Shown here: positions 42,524 to 51,537 of the stretch, one piece after another | How positions within the stretch are numbered: the stretch's first letter is position 1 | How the letters are laid out: the number at the start of each line of letters is the position of its first letter | Source of the DNA: Dehalococcoidia bacterium | GTDB lineage: Bacteria > Chloroflexota > Dehalococcoidia > Dehalococcoidales > W498 | Assembly (NCBI GenBank): GCA_011170285.1 | Contig: DUEE01000026.1 | Span: forward strand, 19,959-83,958 | Direction of reading: 5' to 3' | DNA: 64,000 nucleotides | Notes under the pieces: generated by a model | What the model saw: the letters and a program-made list of their open reading frames with translations, nothing else | Databases searched by the model: none | Told to the model about the DNA's origin: nothing | Made by a program: the position numbers and the translations under genes

Positions 42524-43969
42524 TCAGTGCCCTTGGAGAACTCCAGCGATTTCCTGGAGTACTTCGGCAGGTTTAGGCTCTACCTGATGTTCGGAGAGGA
42601 TTCTTCTTGCCTCAATATTGCAGCGCTTGTAAAGGTCTTTAGCTCCAGCTTCTTCCCAGGAATCGTAGCGAGAGCGATCTAAAAGCTTGGGCAGAAACTG
42701 GGCTTGCATAAAATACTTAAAGGTGTGATCATCCGTAAGAAAGATGGAACCAGGCCCCCCATTTATCACTCTCTCTATCGCCTCGAGAGCCAGCGTTTCA
42801 TTATTAACAGGAATTCCCTCAGTGAAGAATCGGCTCATGGCTACCAATTCGTTGACCATGGTTACCATCTCTAGCGAAGAGGTGCTTCCGTATTCTAGAA
42901 AACCTATATCGTGGATTAGGTTACAGCGAGAGAGCATAGCACTCAGGATGGAGAACATGGCTTCGGCTCCTGCCTGAGCATCCATTACCTTGGCGTCTGA
43001 AGCTCCGGCAAAAGCCCAGATGGGCAGACCATAGACTTCATCACGCATATCAGCGAGTGCCGCTTGGGTGAGACTCCACTCAGGACCACCATAGGAGACA
43101 ACGGTGGATTTCATGTCCAGAACGCTGACATTGGGTCCAAAAAGGAAGGGCGACCCTTTGCCAGCCAGTTGATGAACTACCAGTCCTACCAGGTTTTCGG
43201 CGATTCCTAAAGCCATGGCTCCGGCAAGGGTTACCGGCGCTCCACCTCCAGCGTTGGAGCCAGAAGGAAGGCAGATGGGTATCTTCTTTTTGGCACAGAA
43301 AATGAGTTTTTCCACCACATTTTGGGGAAAGCGTAATGGACTGATTGGCTCGGAATAATTTAGAATAAATGGTTTGCTCCGGAGTTTATCTTCACCTCCT
43401 GCTACCAGGCAAGCCATCTCATAGATTTTAGCGATATCCTTACCACTATCGGCAATGAATACAATAGGCTTGTTGGTATTTTTGACCATTTCAGCAAAAA
43501 CATGAACGTAGATGTTCTCGACAGGAACGTCTTCAGGGTTAGCCATAGACATAGCAAAAGCGATGTTTTCCAACCCGTCAACTAGCTTAGCAAAATTGGC
43601 GACGTCTTTTAAGATAGCTCGACGGCGCTCACCAGTTCCCAAATCCAGAGTAAAAGTGGCATCCGAACCTGTGCCATAGAAATGGTTTCCGTTTGTGAGA
43701 GGCATCGCTTTTTTGCCCTTGTGGTCATAGAGGGCAATCTGCCTGGGTGCTGACCCTAGGGCTTCTTTAACAAGGTGGCCGGGTAGCCTGACCCAATCAT
43801 GGGAAATCTGGCAACCAGCGTTGGCGAGCATCTCCAGAGCACCAGGGTGCTCCATCTTAAAGCCTATCTTTTCCAGGATTTTCAAAGCGGCAGTATGAAT
43901 TGCTAACGCCTGTTCTCGGCTCAAAACCTTGAGTTGAGGTTGAAAAGTGGGGATATCTATCGGTTTCAT
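42524..43969 (-). CDS. MttB family methyltransferase, non-pyrrolysine (copy 2)
   Basis: 481-aa second MttB homologue, clearly diverged from copy 1. Segments: SREQALAIHTAALKILEKIG, LGSAPRQIALYDHKGKKAMP, KPFILNYSEPISPLRFPQNV, SGSNAGGGAPVTLAGAMALG and LTDDHTFKYFMQAQFLPKLL. No in-frame TAG. The track begins at 44032, but ATG 43969 (MKPIDIPTFQPQ) with AAGGAG five to six bases upstream is preferred; the earlier start overlaps the corrinoid gene. Two MttB paralogues with one corrinoid protein suggest either two substrates feeding the same carrier or a mixed complex. Confidence 0.9.
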   Translation of the reverse strand: MKPIDIPTFQPQLKVLSREQALAIHTAALKILEKIGFKMEHPGALEMLANAGCQISHDWVRLPGHLVKEALGSAPRQIALYDHKGKKAMPLTNGNHFYGTGSDATFTLDLGTGERRRAILKDVANFAKLVDGLENIAFAMSMANPEDVPVENIYVHVFAEMVKNTNKPIVFIADSGKDIAKIYEMACLVAGGEDKLRSKPFILNYSEPISPLRFPQNVVEKLIFCAKKKIPICLPSGSNAGGGAPVTLAGAMALGIAENLVGLVVHQLAGKGSPFLFGPNVSVLDMKSTVVSYGGPEWSLTQAALADMRDEVYGLPIWAFAGASDAKVMDAQAGAEAMFSILSAMLSRCNLIHDIGFLEYGSTSSLEMVTMVNELVAMSRFFTEGIPVNNETLALEAIERVINGGPGSIFLTDDHTFKYFMQAQFLPKLLDRSRYDSWEEAGAKDLYKRCNIEARRILSEHQVEPKPAEVLQEIAGVLQGH

Positions 43970-44018
43970 TTTTTCTCCTTTCCTTTTGAGCTGAGAATCA
44001 CAATGCCTACCTTCGAAT

Positions 44019-44657
44019 TTAAAGTATTCCAAGCAATTCCTTGGCTTTGCTCACCGCGGAACCGGCGTCGGATGCATAAGAGTCCGCCTTGATTTCCCGG
44101 GCATATTTTTCGGTAACCGGTGCTCCGCCAATCATCACCTTGACTTTATCTCGGATGCCGGCTTTCTGCATGGCTTCGATAGTCCGGGACATGGATGGCA
44201 TGGTGGTGGAAAGTAACGCCGACATGCATACGATGTCCGGCTCCACCTCTTGTATCTTTTGGACGAACTTTTCAGGAGGAATATCCACCCCTAGGTCAGT
44301 TATATCAAATCCCGCTCCCCCCATCATCATGCCAACCAGGTTCTTACCGATGTCGTGCAAATCTCCCTTTACAGTACCGATCAGCACCTTCCCCTTGGAG
44401 GTAACATCACCCTCTTGAAATAACGGTTGTAGCAGCTTCATGCATTCTTGCATGGTCTTAGCGGAGCGCAACATCTGAGGGACAAATATCAACCCTTTCG
44501 AATATCTATCACCCACCTTATCCATAGCCGCAATGAGTCCCTTATCAAGAATGCTCTTAACTTCGCTTCCAGCATCTAAAGCTCTCTGCGTTTCCGCCAC
44601 CGCTGTCTTGATATCGCCCTTGCTGACAGCTTCTTCCAATGCCTCAAACTCATTCAT
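44019..44657 (-). CDS. Methyltransferase cognate corrinoid protein (MttC/MtbC type)
   Basis: 212-aa cobamide carrier. A helical cap (SKGDIKTAVAETQRALDAG, VGDRYSKGLIFVPQMLRSAK) precedes a Rossmann B12 domain with the lower-ligand histidine in VKGDLHDIGKNLVGMM, the SALLSTTM loop and IGGAPVTEKYA. ATG 44657 with AAGGAGG is chosen over the track start at 44696. It is the central carrier: MttB-type enzymes methylate it, the MeTr upstream demethylates it onto tetrahydrofolate, and the RACo-type protein repairs it. Confidence 0.95.
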   Translation of the reverse strand: MNEFEALEEAVSKGDIKTAVAETQRALDAGSEVKSILDKGLIAAMDKVGDRYSKGLIFVPQMLRSAKTMQECMKLLQPLFQEGDVTSKGKVLIGTVKGDLHDIGKNLVGMMMGGAGFDITDLGVDIPPEKFVQKIQEVEPDIVCMSALLSTTMPSMSRTIEAMQKAGIRDKVKVMIGGAPVTEKYAREIKADSYASDAGSAVSKAKELLGIL

Positions 44658-44705
44658 CTTTAGCCTCCTTAAAAAGTCTATCTCATTAAAACCCAAAAAG
44701 CAAAA

Positions 44706-45506
44706 TCAATTCCCAACTATGCGTCCGCTTTGGTAAGCGTCAATAAAGTTTCCGCAATATTCATCCCGTCCTAGGAGCATCTCAACCGCAAGGAGGGTTG
44801 ACATAAGCTGCTTGTCGAGCGGGTCTAAAATAACTGCTGACAGATTATGAGCAATGCAGAGAGCCAGGAAGTTGCGATTGATTAAGCGGCGTTCGGGGAG
44901 ACCGAAAGAGATGTTGGAAAGCCCACAGATAGTATTCACGCCTGGGAAATCGTTCATGATTTTGTGGATAGCTCCCATAGCGGCCGTTCCCATACTAGTA
45001 TCCACTGAAACAGGAAGCACCAATGGGTCTACATAAATCTTTTCCAAAGGGATTCCTTCGTTAGTAAGCTTCTTTATCAGTTCTGAGCCGACATCGACTC
45101 TATCTTCTATAGTGGTCGGCATCGAGGCCTGGCCCATGCAAAGGGCGACTACATGACAAGGCTGGGAAGTGATTATGGGCAGAAGGGAACGAAAGCGGTC
45201 TTCTTCTAGTGAAATGGAATTTATCATCGGCTCGCCCTTGTGTTTTTTAATGGCTTCCGACAGAGCCTTGGGATTGGGGCTGTCTAGGCATAAGGGTAGA
45301 TCTACTTCGGCTTGAACTGTTTCTACCAGCCAGCAGAGGTAGTCAACTTCTTCGTCCAGAAAGGTTCCGGCGTTAACATCGATGTAATGGGCACCCGCTT
45401 CGGCTTGCTCTCTGGCAATCTTACAGATGAACTCGGCGTCCCGTTTATCCGCAGCTTCCCCAATGCTCCTTCGACTCGTATTTATCTTCTCTCCCACAAT
45501 AATCAT
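44706..45506 (-). CDS. Methyltetrahydrofolate:corrinoid methyltransferase (MeTr/MtrH-like)
   Basis: 266-aa pterin-binding TIM barrel moving methyl groups between tetrahydrofolate and corrinoid proteins. Signatures: IIVGEKINTSRRSIGEA, EAGAHYIDVNAGTFLDEE, LCLDSPNPKALSEAI, GEPMINSISLEEDRF, VNTICGLSNISFGLPERR and ILDPLDKQLM, as in AcsE and MtgA/MtvA-type enzymes. ATG 45506 with AGAGGA is preferred over 45533. As first gene of the operon it indicates that methyl groups go to tetrahydrofolate, not coenzyme M, linking the system to the Wood-Ljungdahl or serine C1 pool. Confidence 0.93.
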   Translation of the reverse strand: MIIVGEKINTSRRSIGEAADKRDAEFICKIAREQAEAGAHYIDVNAGTFLDEEVDYLCWLVETVQAEVDLPLCLDSPNPKALSEAIKKHKGEPMINSISLEEDRFRSLLPIITSQPCHVVALCMGQASMPTTIEDRVDVGSELIKKLTNEGIPLEKIYVDPLVLPVSVDTSMGTAAMGAIHKIMNDFPGVNTICGLSNISFGLPERRLINRNFLALCIAHNLSAVILDPLDKQLMSTLLAVEMLLGRDEYCGNFIDAYQSGRIVGN

Positions 45507-45584
45507 CGTAGATCCTCTTTTTGAATCTTTCAAACCTAAAACCAGTACCTAGATACCCGGATAAAGATTCTTTCTTGCACTACT

Positions 45585-45613
45585 AACATAACACAAATTG
45601 CAACCTATAACAA
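45585..45613 (-). promoter_or_regulatory. Probable promoter of the MeTr-corrinoid-MttB operon
   Basis: Minus strand TTGTTA (45613-45608), 17 bases, TATGTT (45590-45585). Each hexamer matches four of six consensus bases, which fits a regulated promoter. The -35 lies inside the palindrome at 45600-45626. Confidence 0.45.
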
Positions 45614-45626
45614 GGTTACAGGTTGC
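45600..45626. promoter_or_regulatory. Palindromic operator-like site upstream of the MttB operon
   Basis: Arms GCAACCTATAAC and GTTACAGGTTGC agree at 11 of 12 positions around three bases. It overlaps the proposed -35 about 100 bases before the MeTr gene. It could bind a dimeric repressor or fold as a hairpin. No regulator gene is adjacent. A second hairpin, GGGGTAGG/CCTACCCC, lies near 45667-45689. The rest of 45627-45900 holds no gene I recognise. Confidence 0.6.
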
Positions 45627-45951
45627 CTCTTTGGAGTGCTGGCGGCGGAGTGAAAAAGCACCAATGGGGCGGGGTAGGCGATTCCCTACCCCCTCCGAAC
45701 AAGGGATGACCAAATAGAATACGGACATCGTCAGTCTAATCCCGAGTACTCTAAGACTACAGCGTGCCGCTCCCATACAAGATAAATGTCTCATTATGTT
45801 GTTAAGTCTTGGTGTCGGTTTATTCTAATTGGAAAATGAGCCTTAATAAAAGGGCATTAGGCAATTCGGTTAACCAATCTGTCGATTTGTTGAAATAGAC
45901 TGGTTGTTGACAGTATGGAGGTACGGTTGTAGACTTTAACCAGGAGGAGAA

Positions 45952-47196
45952 ATGAGTTTTTTAAACCAAACTGACCCAGAAATTAACCACGCCATTGATA
46001 TGGAGAAGAAGCGGCAAAGGGAAACAATAAACCTTATTGGCTCTGAGAACTATACCAGTAGGGCTGTGCTTGAAGCTGAGGGTTCATTCCTAATTAACAA
46101 ATATGCTGAGGGTTATCCGCAGCGTCGCTACTATGGCGGCTGCGAGATTATGGATATAGTGGAGACTTTGGCTATTCAACGGGCTAAGGAGCTGTTCCAT
46201 GCCCAGCACGCTAATGTCCAGCCCCACAGCGGATCTCAGGCTAATATGGCAGCATACTATGCTTTACTAGAATATGGTGATACTGTTATGGGTATGAGAC
46301 TGGCTCATGGTGGTCATCTTACCCATGGTGACAAGGTGAGCTTCTCAGGTAAGTCGTATAATTTTATACCCTATGGTGTAAATAAAGAAACAGAGAGAAT
46401 CGACTATCAGGAGGTGGAGAGACTTGCCTTAGACCATAAGCCTAAGGTAATTATGGTTGGAGCCAGTGCTTACCCCAGGATTATTGATTTTGAGCGCTTT
46501 CGGCATATCGCTGACCTAGTCGGGGCAAGGCTTATAGTTGATATGGCGCACATTGCCGGTATAGTGGCTGCGGGACTACATCCAACTCCTGTGCCCTATG
46601 CCAATGTGGTAACCTCAACTACACATAAGACACTACGCGGTCCTAGAAGCGGGTTTATTTTGTGTCGCAGCCAGCTTGCTTCCTCAATAGATGCGGCTGT
46701 CTTCCCCAGAATGCAGGGTGGTCCTCTAATGCATACCATTGCTGCCAAAGCCGTTTGCTTCCACGAAGCCTTACAACCAAGCTTCGTTGACTATCAACAG
46801 GCTATACTGAATAATGCCCTTACTCTAGCTAGTGAGCTGCAACGACTGGGGCTGCGCCTTATATCAGGCGGAACTGATAACCACCTGGTTTTAGTAGACC
46901 TCACCGAGACAGGAACCACCGGTAAAGAGGCTGAGGACTCCCTGGGAGCAGTCGGCATTGTTGTCAATCGTAATGCCATTCCTTTTGACCCCCGCCCACC
47001 CCTGTTAACCAGTGGCATTAGACTGGGCACACCAGCCGTGACCACGCGCGGCTTCGGTAGCGAAGAAATGAAGCGCATTTCGGCACTCATTGTAGAGGTA
47101 ATTACTAATATTGATAACCAGAATATACAAAACCAGGTGAGACAAGAGGTCAGCCAGATATGCTACCGCTTCCCCATTCCGCGAATTGACGACTGA
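45952..47196 (+). CDS. glyA: Serine hydroxymethyltransferase
   Basis: PLP enzyme interconverting serine and glycine with transfer of a one-carbon unit to tetrahydrofolate. 414 aa. Visible: [56 protein letters not shown], and the PLP lysine in [21 protein letters not shown] 45952 has AGGAGGAG. A TTGACA with a weak TAGACT lies just upstream (45907-45935), perhaps too close to serve as the main promoter. It is the only folate gene next to the MeTr operon, divergent from it, and draws on the same C1 pool. Confidence 0.96.
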   Translation: MSFLNQTDPEINHAIDMEKKRQRETINLIGSENYTSRAVLEAEGSFLINKYAEGYPQRRYYGGCEIMDIVETLAIQRAKELFHAQHANVQPHSGSQANMAAYYALLEYGDTVMGMRLAHGGHLTHGDKVSFSGKSYNFIPYGVNKETERIDYQEVERLALDHKPKVIMVGASAYPRIIDFERFRHIADLVGARLIVDMAHIAGIVAAGLHPTPVPYANVVTSTTHKTLRGPRSGFILCRSQLASSIDAAVFPRMQGGPLMHTIAAKAVCFHEALQPSFVDYQQAILNNALTLASELQRLGLRLISGGTDNHLVLVDLTETGTTGKEAEDSLGAVGIVVNRNAIPFDPRPPLLTSGIRLGTPAVTTRGFGSEEMKRISALIVEVITNIDNQNIQNQVRQEVSQICYRFPIPRIDD

Positions 47197-47220
47197 TATT
47201 GCCCAATAACCCCATCCCCT

Positions 47221-47247
47221 TTATTCCCTCTCCTTGAAAGGAGAAGG
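47221..47247. repeat. Imperfect inverted repeat after glyA
   Basis: TTCCCTCTCCTT and AAGGAGAAGGGAA form a near-perfect stem 25 bases after the glyA stop. It may be a transcription end or a dispersed palindromic repeat; a similar pyrimidine-rich palindrome is at 55717-55775. Nothing else was seen before prs apart from its -10. Confidence 0.45.
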
Positions 47248-47391
47248 GAATGAATAGGTTCTGAAGGGGTCGACAGAGTCGCTCTCCAGAGGCGAGTCGC
47301 CGTGGCGACCTCTGATGAGTTGCGCCCCTCCAAACTCCCCTAACCTAAGAGACAAACTTTTCTACCGAAGGGTGAGCTTGGTTAAAAATAA

Positions 47392-47400
47392 TGCTATAAT
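47392..47400 (+). promoter_or_regulatory. Extended -10 promoter of prs
   Basis: TGCTATAAT, a perfect extended -10, lies 46 bases before the prs start. The -35 is weak. Confidence 0.55.
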
Positions 47401-47446
47401 AAATCTAGTTGAATTAAAAGCGTTAGTTAAAGGGAGGTAATAATTA

Positions 47447-48388
47447 ATGAATGAACTAAAGGTATTCACGGGAAATGCTCATCCTGCCCTAGTCCAAGGA
47501 GTTACTGAATACTTAGGTATACCATTGGGCAGGTGCGAGGTCTTTGAGTTCAGTAATGAGAATATCTTTGTTCGTATTCTGGACAACGTCCGTCAGCGAG
47601 ACACCTTTGTTATTCAGCCCATCTCCTCCCCAGTCAATAAGAGCCTGGTTGAGCTGCTGATTATAATTGACGCCCTGAAGAGAGCATCAGCTGGTCGTAT
47701 TACCGCAGTAGTTCCTTACTATGGCTATAGTCGCACTGATAAGAAGGACCAACCCCGGGTGCCGATAACTGCCAGGTTAGTGGCTGACTTACTCACCGTG
47801 GCTGGTGCCAATAGAGTACTGACAGTAGATTTACACGCAGCGCAAATCCAGGGCTTTTTTAACATACCAGTTGATGAACTAACCGCTCTTTATCTATTAA
47901 GTAATTACTTTAGAGAGAAAGATTTTACTGACCTGGTAGTGGTTGCCACCGATATAGGCATTAGCAAGCGGGCACGGGACATAGCGGCTAAGCTTGATGC
48001 CCCGTTGGCTATCATGGAGAAAAGACGGGTGGGTAATGCTGGCCGAACTGAGACACTAAATGTTATTGGGGAGGTGAAGGGCAAGGTGGCTCTTACTATA
48101 GACGATGAAATAGACACGGCTGGCTCTCTGGTGAACACCGTCTCTGTCTTAGAGAAGCACGGGATTAAGGAGATATATGCCTGCTGTACCCACCCCATAT
48201 TTTCTGGTCCAGCTATCCAGAGGATAGCTTCTTGCTCGCTAAAGGAGGTAGTAGTTACTGACACTGTTCCCGTCACTGGTTATAAAATGTTAGACAAGAT
48301 TACTGTTTTGTCCATTGCTCCACTGCTGGGTGAAGCCATCCACCGTATTCATACTGGACTATCTATAGGAGCTATGTTTGAGCAATAA
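47447..48388 (+). CDS. prs: Ribose-phosphate pyrophosphokinase
   Basis: Makes PRPP from ribose 5-phosphate and ATP for nucleotide, histidine and tryptophan synthesis. 313 aa. Visible: KVFTGNAHPALVQGVTEYLG, YYGYSRTDKKDQPRVPITAR (ATP flexible loop region), TVDLHAAQIQGFFNIPVDEL, and the PRPP-binding loop LTIDDEIDTAGSLVN (usually VDDMIDTAGT). ATG 47447 with GGGAGG. It overlaps the DUF2007 gene that follows and forms an operon with it and secA. Confidence 0.96.
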   Translation: MNELKVFTGNAHPALVQGVTEYLGIPLGRCEVFEFSNENIFVRILDNVRQRDTFVIQPISSPVNKSLVELLIIIDALKRASAGRITAVVPYYGYSRTDKKDQPRVPITARLVADLLTVAGANRVLTVDLHAAQIQGFFNIPVDELTALYLLSNYFREKDFTDLVVVATDIGISKRARDIAAKLDAPLAIMEKRRVGNAGRTETLNVIGEVKGKVALTIDDEIDTAGSLVNTVSVLEKHGIKEIYACCTHPIFSGPAIQRIASCSLKEVVVTDTVPVTGYKMLDKITVLSIAPLLGEAIHRIHTGLSIGAMFEQ

Positions 48389-48608
48389 CGAAGAAATGGT
48401 AGAGATATATCGGATAGCAGGTGAGATAGAAGCTCAGGTTATCAGGGGCTTGCTGGAAAGTAACGATATACCTTGCCTTTTGAAATCTAATGCAGCTTTC
48501 TCAGCGCATATGTTTGCCATTGATGGTATGGGCGAAGTTAAAGTTATGGTCTTGGAGTCAATAGCGAATAAAGCTAAGAGACTGATTGAGGGGAAAGATT
48601 ATGTTTAA
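48378..48608 (+). CDS. DUF2007 family small protein
   Basis: 76-aa protein with the DUF2007 pattern (EMVEIYRIAGEIEAQVIRGL, LLESNDIPCLLKSNAAF, VKVMVLESIANKAKRLIEG), a ferredoxin-like fold of unknown role sometimes annotated as a signal-transducing protein. The TTG at 48378 overlaps the prs stop; ATG 48396 is the alternative. It overlaps the first codons of secA, so prs, this gene and secA are translationally coupled. Confidence 0.8.
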   Translation: MSNNEEMVEIYRIAGEIEAQVIRGLLESNDIPCLLKSNAAFSAHMFAIDGMGEVKVMVLESIANKAKRLIEGKDYV

Positions 48609-51234
48609 ATGGCTGGGCGGTCTGGTTGATTCCAATGAGAAAGAGTTAAAGCGATTACATTCATCAGTAAGCAGGATAAATGAGCTAGAGACTAAATTTG
48701 AGCGACTCAGTAACGATGAGCTTCGTGCCAAGACTGATGAGTTTAAGTCTCGGCTTAAAAGCGGTAGCTCGCTTGATGAGCTTCTTCCCGAAGCCTTTGC
48801 TGCTATTCGTGAAGCGGCAAAAAGAACTATAGGTCAGCGCCACTTTGATGTTCAGTTAACGGGAGGCATTGTCCTTCACCAGGGTAAAATCGCCGAGATG
48901 AAAACTGGTGAGGGTAAAACCCTAGTGGCTACCCTCCCTCTTTACCTAAACTCCCTTATCGGTCAGGGCTGCCACCTGGTCACGGTTAATGACTACCTGG
49001 CGAGGCGAGACCCCTACTGGATGGGACCTATTTACCACGCCCTAGGGGTAAGTGTAGCTAGCATTTATCCCCAACAAACCCCGGATGAACATACCCCCTC
49101 ACGCCTTTATGACCCCGGTTTTGACTCAGGGGATAAGCGGTGGCCCCATTTTCGCTCTGTCTCCCGCCGTGAGGCTTATGAGGCTGACATCATCTACGGG
49201 ACTAGTAGCGATTTCGGTTTTGACTATCTACGAGACAATATGGCTATAGACCTAACTCAGCAAGTGCAGCGTGAGCTAAATTATTCCATTGTTGATGAGG
49301 TAGATAATCTCCTCATTGATGAAGCACGCACACCACTTATTATCAGTGCTCCTGATGTGGAAGCGGGACAAATGTATCAAATATTTGCCCGCCTTGTTCC
49401 CCACCTTAAACGGGAGCAAGACTACGAGGTGAAGGAAAAGGAGCACAGCATAGACCTGACTGATGCTGGCCATGCTAATGTGGAAAGGATGCTCAGGCGA
49501 GAGGGAATATTAAAATCACCCAACCTTTACGACCCGGCGAATGTTGACCTGCACCGCCACCTGAGAAATGCCCTCAATGCTAAAGAGTTATACAAGCGAG
49601 ACCAACAATATATGATCAAGGATAAACAGGTTATTATCGTTGACGAGTTCACTGGTAGGTTAATGCTTGGTCGCCGCTACTCTGAGGGACTGCATCAGGC
49701 AATAGAAGCCAAGGAGGGGGTTAAGGTTCAGCAAGAGAGTAAGACCTATGGCACTATTACAATTCAGAACTACTTCCGTATGTACCAAAAACTAGCTGGT
49801 ATGACCGGCACCGCCCTCACCGAGGCTGAGGAGTTTCATAAGATATATAACCTTGAGGTGATGGTTATTCCTACCAATAAGCCAATGATTCGGGAAGATT
49901 CCCAAGACCAGATTTACAAGGATGAGGAAGCTAAATTTAAGGCGGTGGTGCGTGAGATTGAGCAATTTCATAGACAAGGACGACCGGTGCTAATCGGCAC
50001 CACATCTATTGAGAAGTCGGAGTACCTCAGTGACCTGTTAAAGAGGAAAGGAATACCCTATGAGGTGCTCAACGCCAAGTATCATGAAAAGGAGGCGTAT
50101 ATCATTGCTCAGGCGGGACAGCCAGGGGCAACCACCGTTGCCACCAATATGGCTGGGCGCGGTGTTGATATAGTACTCGGTGGGAAAGAACCCACTGACG
50201 GAGATGAGCCAGAGTGGCGGGAGTGGCAGGAAAAGCATAACAAGGTGGTTGAACTTGGCGGGCTTCATATTATTGGCACTGAGCGCCATGAATCCAGGAG
50301 AATTGATAACCAGCTCAGGGGTAGAGCCGGACGGCAGGGTGACCCCGGAAGCTCCAGATTTTATGTGTCTTTGTCGGATGATATTGTGCGCCGTTTTGGT
50401 GGCGACCGAATTAAGACCTTTATGGAGTGGACAGGAATGGATGAGGATACCCCGATTGAGAATGCACTGGTCAACAAGACTATTGCCGATGTGCAAAAAC
50501 GAGTTGAGGGCTATCACTTTGATATGCGTAAACACTTGGTTGAGTATGATGATGTAATTAACCAACAGCGTGAGCTAGTTTATGGTGAGCGAGGGAAAGT
50601 ACTAGGCGGCGCCGACCTTAAGGCAAACATCCTATCAATGGTTCAACAAGAGATTCAAGGTATAGTGGCAGCTCACACAGGTGATGAGCAGGACCTGGAG
50701 GGTTTAATAGCTGATGTTTCTTCCATCTTTCCCCTGCCTCCAGCAGTTAATGCCAGTGCCCTTTCCCAGATGAAACCGGAGGAAAGAAAAGACAGGCTAA
50801 TTGATTCAGCCCAGGCTCTATATGAAGAGCGGGAGAAGGAACTGGGTTCAGACAATATGAGAGTGCTGGAAAGATTGGTAATGCTTCGCACTATGGACAA
50901 CCTGTGGGTTGAGCACCTGACCATGATGGAGAATATGCGCCAGGAAGTGGGACCATATGCTATGGGACGGCAAAGAGACCCGCTGGTAATCTATAAAAAC
51001 GAGGGATACAAGCAGTTTCAGGTACTGCTATCTACTATTCAGCATGATGTAGCTCACACTATGTATCATGTCGGCATGGTCACTAGGGAGCCCCCGCAAC
51101 GGTCGCCTGTAGCCGCCCAAGTTGGCACTGGCGGTAACAAGCAACGACCAAAGGTTAGCGGTAAAAAGATAGGTCGCAATGACCCCTGCCCCTGTGGCAG
51201 CGGCAAGAAATACAAACACTGCTGCGGAAGGTGA
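48601..51234 (+). CDS. secA: Preprotein translocase ATPase SecA
   Basis: Motor of the Sec export pathway, at the cytoplasmic membrane. 877 aa. Visible: Walker A EMKTGEGKTLVATLP, VNDYLARRDPYWMGPIY, Walker B with DEVDNLLIDEARTPLIIS, second ATPase half GTTSIEKSEYLSDLLK, NMAGRGVDIVLGG and GRAGRQGDPGSSRFYVS, and the C-terminal zinc/SecB-binding tail NDPCPCGSGKKYKHCCG. The track starts at TTG 48586; ATG 48601 (MFKWLGGL) with GAGGGG upstream is the natural start and overlaps the DUF2007 stop. Confidence 0.97.
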   Translation: MFKWLGGLVDSNEKELKRLHSSVSRINELETKFERLSNDELRAKTDEFKSRLKSGSSLDELLPEAFAAIREAAKRTIGQRHFDVQLTGGIVLHQGKIAEMKTGEGKTLVATLPLYLNSLIGQGCHLVTVNDYLARRDPYWMGPIYHALGVSVASIYPQQTPDEHTPSRLYDPGFDSGDKRWPHFRSVSRREAYEADIIYGTSSDFGFDYLRDNMAIDLTQQVQRELNYSIVDEVDNLLIDEARTPLIISAPDVEAGQMYQIFARLVPHLKREQDYEVKEKEHSIDLTDAGHANVERMLRREGILKSPNLYDPANVDLHRHLRNALNAKELYKRDQQYMIKDKQVIIVDEFTGRLMLGRRYSEGLHQAIEAKEGVKVQQESKTYGTITIQNYFRMYQKLAGMTGTALTEAEEFHKIYNLEVMVIPTNKPMIREDSQDQIYKDEEAKFKAVVREIEQFHRQGRPVLIGTTSIEKSEYLSDLLKRKGIPYEVLNAKYHEKEAYIIAQAGQPGATTVATNMAGRGVDIVLGGKEPTDGDEPEWREWQEKHNKVVELGGLHIIGTERHESRRIDNQLRGRAGRQGDPGSSRFYVSLSDDIVRRFGGDRIKTFMEWTGMDEDTPIENALVNKTIADVQKRVEGYHFDMRKHLVEYDDVINQQRELVYGERGKVLGGADLKANILSMVQQEIQGIVAAHTGDEQDLEGLIADVSSIFPLPPAVNASALSQMKPEERKDRLIDSAQALYEEREKELGSDNMRVLERLVMLRTMDNLWVEHLTMMENMRQEVGPYAMGRQRDPLVIYKNEGYKQFQVLLSTIQHDVAHTMYHVGMVTREPPQRSPVAAQVGTGGNKQRPKVSGKKIGRNDPCPCGSGKKYKHCCGR

Positions 51235-51253
51235 GAGGGGAAGATTAAAGCCA

Positions 51254-51529
51254 ATGAAAAACAGTGAGATTGCCAAGGTATTTCAGGATATTGCTGACCT
51301 TCTTGAGCTTAAGGGGGAGAACCTGTTTAAAATTCGGGCTTACCAGAAGGCGGCTCGCTCCATTGAATACCTACCAGTGGAGGTGGAACAACTGCTGGCA
51401 GAAAATAGGTTAAAGGAAGTCCCCGGGGTTGGAGAGGCTATTACCAAGAAGCTTACTGAACTGTTAACTACCGGACACCTTGACTACTACGAGAAGTTAA
51501 AGGCTGAGTTCCCCGAAAGGAAGTTGTAG
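51254..51529 (+). CDS. Stand-alone PolX-type helix-hairpin-helix domain
   Basis: 91-aa protein matching only the N-terminal 8-kDa domain of bacterial family X DNA polymerases: IAKVFQDIADLLELKGENLF, KIRAYQKAARSIEYLP, and the DNA-binding hairpin LKEVPGVGEAITKKLTELL. It ends at EFPERKL, where PolX would go on to its palm domain. The following gene is unrelated. It may be a truncated polX or a domesticated DNA-binding module. ATG 51254 is chosen; the track start (51179) runs inside secA. It follows secA by 19 bases. Confidence 0.8.
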   Translation: MKNSEIAKVFQDIADLLELKGENLFKIRAYQKAARSIEYLPVEVEQLLAENRLKEVPGVGEAITKKLTELLTTGHLDYYEKLKAEFPERKL

Positions 51530-51537
51530 CCTGTCTG

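Noticed and set aside
41073-43969. Pyrrolysine-containing trimethylamine methyltransferase
   Set aside because: Both MttB frames are uninterrupted; no in-frame amber codon and no pyl genes in the window.
45507-45951. Cobalamin riboswitch before the MeTr operon or glyA
   Set aside because: I looked for the B12-box and the usual conserved core on both strands and did not see them; only palindromes were found.
50038-50565. 175-aa ORF opposite secA
   Set aside because: Fully inside the conserved secA frame; shadow.
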